Source: Symsagittifera roscoffensis (taxonomy: Eukaryota; Xenacoelomorpha; Acoela; Convolutidae). From it: a stretch of 64,000 nucleotides of DNA. This document shows, piece after piece, positions 58,105 to 64,000 of this stretch. The stretch is taken from contig NC_087069.1 of the NCBI RefSeq assembly GCF_963678635.1, forward strand, positions 10,313,206 to 10,377,205, read 5' to 3'. The stretch's first letter is position 1. Each line of letters begins with the position of its first letter. Made by a program: the position numbers and the translations under genes. Under the pieces are notes generated by a model. That model was not told where the DNA came from. It did no database searches and was given only the letters and a program-made list of their open reading frames with translations.

Positions 58105-58390
58105 GTTCCGACTTTCGATACGAAAGTAACGGAATACTTGTGCTCGGGGTGGGATTTTTTTTTCTTCAGACAAATTTCGACTTTTTAATTAGCCATTTTT
58201 GACGGAGTTTTTTTTTATATCATTCGAAAGGTATTGTTGTCTTGAGCTCAAATTTGAAAAGATATTTTACCAATGATCATTTTTTGTAAAGGTATGGGGG
58301 TTTAAAGATTGCCATTTTGGTCAATTTGGGACAAAATTAACGCGCGATATATTTCGCGCTATCAACTTGTAAGCGGAGATTTAATCCATC
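58105..58390 (+). mobile_element. Dispersed hairpin-ended element, 5' half
   Basis: It is very similar to 38775-39050: TTCCGACTTTCGATACGAAA, GGTATTGTTGTCTTGAGCTC, ATTCGAAAGG and the core CGCGCGATATATTTCGCGC (about 58339-58357). The 3' hairpin part is absent. Confidence 0.65.
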
Positions 58391-58612
58391 TAAGAAAATG
58401 TAAAAGACGGCAGAAAAAGTAACAGCATCGCAGATATTTCTTAGTTGCTTCCGAAAACTATGCACGTGCTCTTCATCTAGTTGTTCTAGACTACACTAGA
58501 AGATGACTCTTCATATTGTATTCCAAAAAGCTTTTATTTTTGCTCTAGTTTTATTCATAACTTTTTGTTATTATATTTGAAGAAAACATCATATTTCTCC
58601 ATCCAGCAAAGG

Positions 58613-58682
58613 TCATCCAGATCTGTTGAACATTCCAGTTCAATTGAACCATCCAGTTCAGTTGAACAATCCAATTCAAAAA
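58613..58682. repeat. 18-bp tandem repeat
   Basis: About four units of the type CATCCAGTTCAATTGAAC occur in a row. They keep an open frame on the plus strand (PVQLNH, PVQLNN). Confidence 0.6.
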
Positions 58683-59047
58683 GGTTTCCATGAATTGAAA
58701 TTCGTCGGGAATACGGTTCGAGCCGTTTTGTATGTTTCAGCCGTATCATCGCACAAACTTAAAAAAAACCAGTTACACCAGACTTGCGGTCAATTTTTTG
58801 CTGGATCAATTTTCAAGAGACCTATTTTGTGATTCTTGGAAGAGTCAATTGACGGAGCTGGAGCGAGATGTTATATCAAGAAAAGACGGTGAGAATCAAG
58901 GTAAAGAGAAGGAAACTTTGTTATTCGACTCGATTTTAATGAATATTGGAACATGTATGATTTATTCAGGCAACGTCATTTTCAGTTTTATGAAGGACAC
59001 TACAAAAATGCGCTCAAAAAAGGAAGTTTCTGGAAGCAAAATATAGC

Positions 59048-59445
59048 ATGAAAATATTTGAACTTCAAAAAGGAGAAAGATCCTTGATCATTGATCCGAA
59101 TGATTACGTTAGTTTTTTGCGAAGTTATTGCTTATTCTCGCCTGCAGTTTGCTACAGTGTCAACAGTGTATGGATAGCCACGGACAATTGGATGAACGTA
59201 GATAGATTTCAAAGGGGACTTGAACTACAACATTCGCACTGCACCCTACAAGAATTAAGGCGTCCCAGAGAAGACGATATTCATCCGAGTCTTTAGAGTT
59301 CACTTTAACTGACCTTCGGATACTGATGTTGTCAGAAGTTGCAATTGGCACTTTTTCATCAAATTTTCTGATGTTGGCTCACGAAATGCGAAGCGCTTTG
59401 AACCCTTTTGTTTCTGATTTTACTTTTTCCCTCGATACTCAATAA
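59048..59445 (+). pseudogene. GT23 (FUT8-like) fucosyltransferase fragment, frame-broken
   Basis: Two overlapping plus-strand frames read as the end of a GT23 catalytic domain. The first (59048-59296) has DPNDYVSFLRSY and SVWIATDN, comparable to the VYLATDD motif of FUT8. The second (about 59252-59445) has RYSSESLEFTLTDLRILMLS + EVAIGTFSSNFLMLAHEM, comparable to NRYTENSL...[25 protein letters not shown]. The family transfers fucose from GDP-fucose, in the Golgi in animals. A phase change near 59280 and a missing HxRRxD motif show a partial or dead copy, unless an unseen intron explains it. An upstream protein-like frame (58930-59046: NMYDLFRQRHFQFYEGH) may belong to it. Confidence 0.5.
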
Positions 59446-60589
59446 ACATTGTCCCCAGCAGCTCGTCCGCCAATTTACAGATTAGCAAGTTGTGATTATG
59501 TTTTCCCCGAGCTATCAGAATCAACTCTCGCGCCCGGTCAACCATGGAACAGAGAATTCAAAAAAAAATCACACTGCTGAATGTCAGAACCTGGAGGTTG
59601 TAATAATACGAAAGAAAAATGAACCCACTGGTCTCGCTGAAGTGAACTTTCAACAAAAGAAGAGACACAAGACCTTCTATGTTCCAGTTTACGCAATGTA
59701 CAAAGCAATCACTTCAACCTAATGCGAACATTTTTCGTCGTGAACAAGCTGAGCGATCTAAAAATTGGCCCACTTGCGTACAAAGTTTTTGGAAGATAAT
59801 TGAAAGTTTGACCCTTTAGCGAAATGTAACATACACAAATCATATTCATTTCTCATCTCCTATTTTTGAGAAAACTCTCAAACGGGAGTTTATACAAAAT
59901 TACATTTTTTGACTTGAAATTCCTGGGATCAATTGATGTGTATTTATGTATATTTATTTTCGACAAAAATGTCAAACAATCTGATCAAAGATACTATGTT
60001 TTTACGCATATTATGTTTTTTGATTGTAAAAACTTTGCTTTAATAATCTAGAAACTCTTATTAACGTTTATAATTAATGCTAAAATTCAAAATCATCCCT
60101 CTACAAAATCTATTGCGTGACATTAATCCCGTATGACTGCTCCTAATTATAGAAATTTCGGATCATAAAAAACTATTCTACCGACATTCAGCACTCTGAA
60201 GAACGTTTTCTATGATAGGTGTTTTACCCCGAGTGCTGCTGAAAATCTGGGCTAGCAAAAACAATTCGGAAAGCCAGAATTACCGAAACCACCATTTTCC
60301 ATTATCAGGGCTTCAGTGAATGTGACAAAACTGTTAAATTTCGTTTTATAAGAAATTTTGTTCGGCTCATCGCACTCTCGACTAAAGGTGATAACTTTTG
60401 CTTCTAGAATAACTAGTGCAATTTGAATATCACATTTTTTGCTCAATTTTCTTTCGCATTTTCACATATTCACTTAATATTTTCAAAAGATAAATGCAAA
60501 AGAATAATCACGTCATTTTGGTATTACATACATGGGTGAAAAATGGATTGTTCCAACTTTTAAAAAAACGTTATGGAATGCTTTTGTTC
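59446..60589. other. No supported gene
   Basis: A 76-codon frame (59492-59722) follows the GT23 fragment and could be its tail, but has no recognised motif. The remainder is AT-rich without clear repeats. Confidence 0.3.
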
Positions 60590-61120
60590 GGGGTAAATTC
60601 TGTTTTGATTTCCGAAGAAATTGACGGAACATTTGCAATCGGGGTGTTTCTTTTTCTCCAGATAAATTTCGACATCTTAACTAACAAATTTTGACAAAAT
60701 TTGTTATATCATTCAAGAAGTATTCTTATCTTGAGCCTAAACTCAAAAAGATAATTCAATTGCTATCTACTTTCGCAAAGCTATTAAGCCTTACCAATTA
60801 AGCCTCTTTGAGATAATTAACGCGATATATTTCGTGTCTATAAAGCGTGAGCGGGCCTGCTAGAAATTGTTCCAAATTAGACCGAAATTGGATGCATGCT
60901 ATTTAGACTATTTAAAACTTTTATACATGCTAAAATTCGCATTTGTTCATTTAATATCGCAAGATGGATAATTTTCTCAAAAAATCTCAAAAAAAAAGTT
61001 TTTTTTTTTATTTTTCAAAAACTTTATCTTTTTTTTTCAAAAGCGAACACTATTCCATAGAGTTTACAAGGTCGTCAGATCGTTCAGAGTTTGCCATTGA
61101 TACGATCAGTTTTGTTAATT
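60590..61120 (+). mobile_element. Dispersed hairpin-ended element, diverged copy
   Basis: Ordered similarity to the reference copy: TTGACGGAACATTTGCAATC, a TTCTCCAGATAAATTTCGAC block, ATTAACGCGATATATTTCG (about 60817) and an end with GTTCAGAGTTTGCCATTGAT then ACGATCAGTTTTG near 61110. Confidence 0.55.
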
Positions 61121-61288
61121 TTGGTTTTGAATTTATCAAGATACTCTTGTTAATTTTATTCAAAGTAAACTGAATTTTATTTTAATAAGCTGTGAATCTC
61201 CAATATGCATAATTTGTATCAGATATCATTCTTTCTCTCGTTTTTATATCACACACTTTTCATAAAAGAGCAGAAACAATGAAGAGAG

Positions 61289-61376
61289 CATAGCAACAGC
61301 TTTCTTTCAGAGAGAGACATCCATAGCAACAGCTTTCTTTCAGAGAGAGACATCCATAGCACCAGCTTTCTTTCAG
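61289..61376. repeat. 33-bp tandem repeat, 2.7 copies
   Basis: The unit CATAGCAACAGCTTTCTTTC + AGAGAGAGACATC begins at 61289, 61322 and 61355. The third copy is partial with one change (GCACC for GCAAC). The near identity points to a recent origin. Confidence 0.9.
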
Positions 61377-61559
61377 ATTCAGAACAATTTATGTAGCAGC
61401 AAATCTATTTTTATTTCTATTTTGCCAATTTTCTGTATTTCGTTAGGTTTCTAGGGCTCAAGCGTGAATTATAATCCTGAAAAAGGAAGTCGAGTGAATG
61501 CTGCGTGGCAAATTATCCCACACTCAAAATTTTCCAAAGGGAATCCCGCATCGAGCGCC

Positions 61560-62260
61560 CATGAATTCTTATCAATTATAATGGATTCCCGAGACAAAAA
61601 TAATCCTTTATAATCCATTACAGATGTAAAATTCAGACCACGAAATCGATTATATAGCCATTATAATTGATTACTTTAGAACGAAAATAATCCATTAAAA
61701 TCAATTGTAATTCATTAATTTTGTCACTGATCGAATATTTTTGCCAAGATAATCCATTATATTAGATTCATTTTGAACTAAAAATCCATTATAATCCATT
61801 ATAATCGATTATAATCCATTTAATTTTTAGAGCTAAGTTCAACTGATTTTGCAAAGTTTGGAAATTTCGCGTGAAATTTGCAAAATGTATGCCATGTCTT
61901 TTACTAAATGAGTGCCATGTCTCAACGTCATCCCTGCTTTTACCCCCCCCCCCCAACTAAAAGGGCGGGGTAAACTGGGGAAGGGTGGTGTAAAATGGGT
62001 GGAGGGGTGTAAAATGAGGGGGAGGGGCGATAAATTTTAAAAAATAGAGCCAAAAATTTTATTGTGAAATGTAACATTTTATGAAACCTAATGCGTAGCA
62101 ACTGCACTAAACAGGAAATGCGGTAAATTTGAAAAAAAACAATAAAATTTTCATAAATAACCTCTCGAAACAATCCATTAAATTCGATTATAATTGATTT
62201 TATTAGCATAGAACTATTAGGATTATAATCCATTTTTAATGGATTATAATCGTTTATTTC
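61560..62260. repeat. ATTATAATCGATTATAATCC repeat with a C/G-rich core
   Basis: Self-complementary TATAATCCATTATAATCGAT units cluster at 61570-61820 and again at 62170-62255. Between them lies a C13-type run near 61944 and a G-rich stretch (about 61965-62030) with GGGG and GGG blocks and a partly repeated TGTAAAATG unit. Similar units occur at 35.9, 41.5 and 42.2 kb. Confidence 0.65.
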
Positions 62261-62544
62261 GTCATTTTATAGATACTGTTCATATTATGACAATATAATT
62301 GCACAAATTGCCTAAATGACTCAAAATTTAATACCTAACAGTTTCAGTGTTGCTTTCAAGGTGCCATAAATCCAGCTCAAAACTGCAGATCACTAAGCTT
62401 TTCATTTAACGAAATGTTTTTGAGACTTTTCAAAGAGCAATCGAAACTCTAAGGGTTCTGAAATGATAAAAAACATACGTGTTGCACTTTGAAGGTTTTA
62501 TTCAGAATTTTTAAAATTTCAGGATCTGTAACACAAGCAAAGAG

Positions 62545-62610
62545 TTTTTTAAAGACAGCATGACTGCTCGTATCAGGGCAAAACCCTGAATGTTCCGACT
62601 GTTTGAATTT
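62545..62610 (-). repeat. Isolated 3' end of the dispersed hairpin element
   Basis: GACTGCTCGTATCAGGGC and AAAACCCTGAATGTTCCGAC are the reverse complement of the element end (hairpin at 62574-62588). The 5' body was not found next to it. Confidence 0.6.
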
Positions 62611-62689
62611 CTATGGATGTATCTAAATAAAATAAATGATGAAATTTTCAAAAAAAAAATGTGAAAAAATTTCAAAAATTTATTTCAGG

Positions 62690-62847
62690 CATTACGAGGC
62701 AAAACTGTGCACTGGATAGCAGAGACAAGTCATGATAGGAACTCGTTGGAACAATCAAAGGAGAAAAAAGAAGAGAAGAAGAACAAAAGGAGTGTTCTTG
62801 TTGTGGAATGCGCTTACAATGCACAAAATAAAGTTTTGCCTCGTAAC
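62690..62847. mobile_element. MITE, TTACGAGGCCAAA family, short copy
   Basis: It starts CATTACGAGGCAAAACTGTG and ends AAGTTTTGCCTCGTAA, with a shortened, A/G-rich interior (158 bp). The flanks are not clear TA. Confidence 0.6.
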
Positions 62848-64000
62848 CGATGTTATTTTGGAGATTCATCATCCCAAACGTTATGTAAAGTACAACAGCA
62901 TATATTTTGCATAAAGCAATAAAGCAAAGATTTAAATAGACCAAAGAGCCTGTCTCAGTTCAATTTGAAACAATTTCTGAAACGCATTGAATCCGTTAGT
63001 AGCAAAAAATAAATCACATATTAAAGGAGCCAAAAAGGCCAAACTTGCAAGTTATAAGCCCTCAATAATTTAAGAAAAACAATAACAAAAAAAATGTTTT
63101 TTTTTCAAGTTTAGGGCAACAGTATCTTTCGATTGATATTTTGAAATTTCTGTCAATTTTTGCTGGTTAAACGACATTAGTTTTTTTCGAGTTGAGGAAG
63201 GTATGCCAGTTAAAAACTGTTTTCTAACCCTTCCCGTTTGTTGATTTGCTGGAAAGACCCGTACAACTACTCGCTATATTTGTGAGAAAATCTTCAGTTA
63301 TTGCGTAATTTTTATTGAACCTGAGTTCGGGAAAAAACTGTCCAATCAAAGTTTTTTATATCGGTTGCGTAGACTGTCAGGTGCAACTTCAAAATCTTCC
63401 CTAGTGGCTTCTGGCAGCTGTTCATTGAATTGTATTGTACCTCCTGGTACTCTGGGGCGAAGGATAAGGTGTCTTCTGTACTCAAGAACCGCTGATAACC
63501 CAATCGAACCCAAGAGTTATCTGTTGTACACAGCAAAGTGTTCCGACGGAGATCCAGAGAATCCAGCTAACGATTGATTGCCTTTGAACTTTGAATTGTT
63601 TGGTGAGCACAAATAACTAACAAGCATCAGTCATAAAAAAACTCACAGGGATCAAATTCGCCTGTTGAATTGAAGGTTCGAGAAGTGGTTGAGGGTTTTG
63701 CATCAAAAGTTGGTTGTCTTCATTCATATTTCAATCCGAGAATATACTCGAGTAGAATTACAAAACAAATTGAAGCGCTAACAATGTTTAAATAAATATA
63801 AAACTGAGAATTTTAGAAATCAAATCCTTATCGAGCAATAGGCTGTTGGCCCGTTTCTTCACTTGAGTATAAATTAAAGTGAATCGTTATTTTACTTCTT
63901 TAAAAGAGGTATGCAAAAGTACTTTGGTGATTGGGTGAAGTTTCACTTGTTACGAATAAAGAAACATCCTTAGTTTTCTATTGAGCTATTTGAGGGCACA
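62848..64000. other. Right end of window, possible minus-strand exon
   Basis: The minus strand between about 63357 and 63500 has a less AT-rich open frame with protein-like character (HLILRPRVPGGTIQFNEQLP, ATREDFEVAPDSLRNRY) preceded by a possible acceptor. No family is recognised. The surrounding sequence is AT-rich without other supported features. Confidence 0.25.

Overview
The window is AT-rich DNA from an animal, most likely a non-model invertebrate. Two cellular genes have canonical GT-AG introns of up to several kilobases, repeats and mobile elements fill most of the rest, and the first 16 kb is a Polinton/Maverick, a virus-like DNA transposon of animal genomes. The species cannot be named from the sequence.

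Region 1 (1 to about 16-17 kb) is a Polinton whose left end lies outside the window. The leftward block carries a protein-primed family B DNA polymerase (with an inserted HNH endonuclease VII-like domain), a C2H2 zinc-finger protein and two small genes. A TATA-containing divergent region follows. The rightward block carries a PC4-like small protein, three broken genes (one nuclease-like), a small membrane protein, an FtsK/HerA-type packaging ATPase, two small conserved proteins, a retroviral-type integrase, a penton-like minor capsid protein, a basic protein, a double-jelly-roll major capsid protein and an adenain-like protease. Genes are tightly packed and often overlap. Replication, integration and virion modules are all present, but several genes carry stops or frame breaks, so this copy is decaying or contains sequencing indels.

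Region 2 (about 17.1-25.4 kb) is repeat-rich: a PLAT-domain exon remnant, a 31-bp minisatellite and MITEs. Its reverse complement reappears at about 44.3-57.3 kb, directly after a 200-N gap. The copies look closely related but not identical, and they differ by an extra 4.8-kb block in the right copy. An unmerged second haplotype scaffolded backwards is the simplest reading; a true inverted duplication is the alternative.

Region 3 (25.3-31.6 kb) holds a three-exon SLC35B3 (PAPS transporter 2) gene. Intron 1 contains several MITEs and a dead LINE. Exon 2 is interrupted by a 196-bp hAT-like MITE with a perfect 8-bp target duplication, which places a stop codon in the reading frame.

Region 4 (32-44.1 kb) has a degraded Ty3/gypsy retroelement, further short repeats and the first two coding exons of an endophilin-B (SH3GLB-like) gene, cut off by the gap. 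Region 5 (57.3-64 kb) has a broken GT23 (FUT8-like) fucosyltransferase fragment, copies of dispersed non-autonomous repeats and short tandem repeats.
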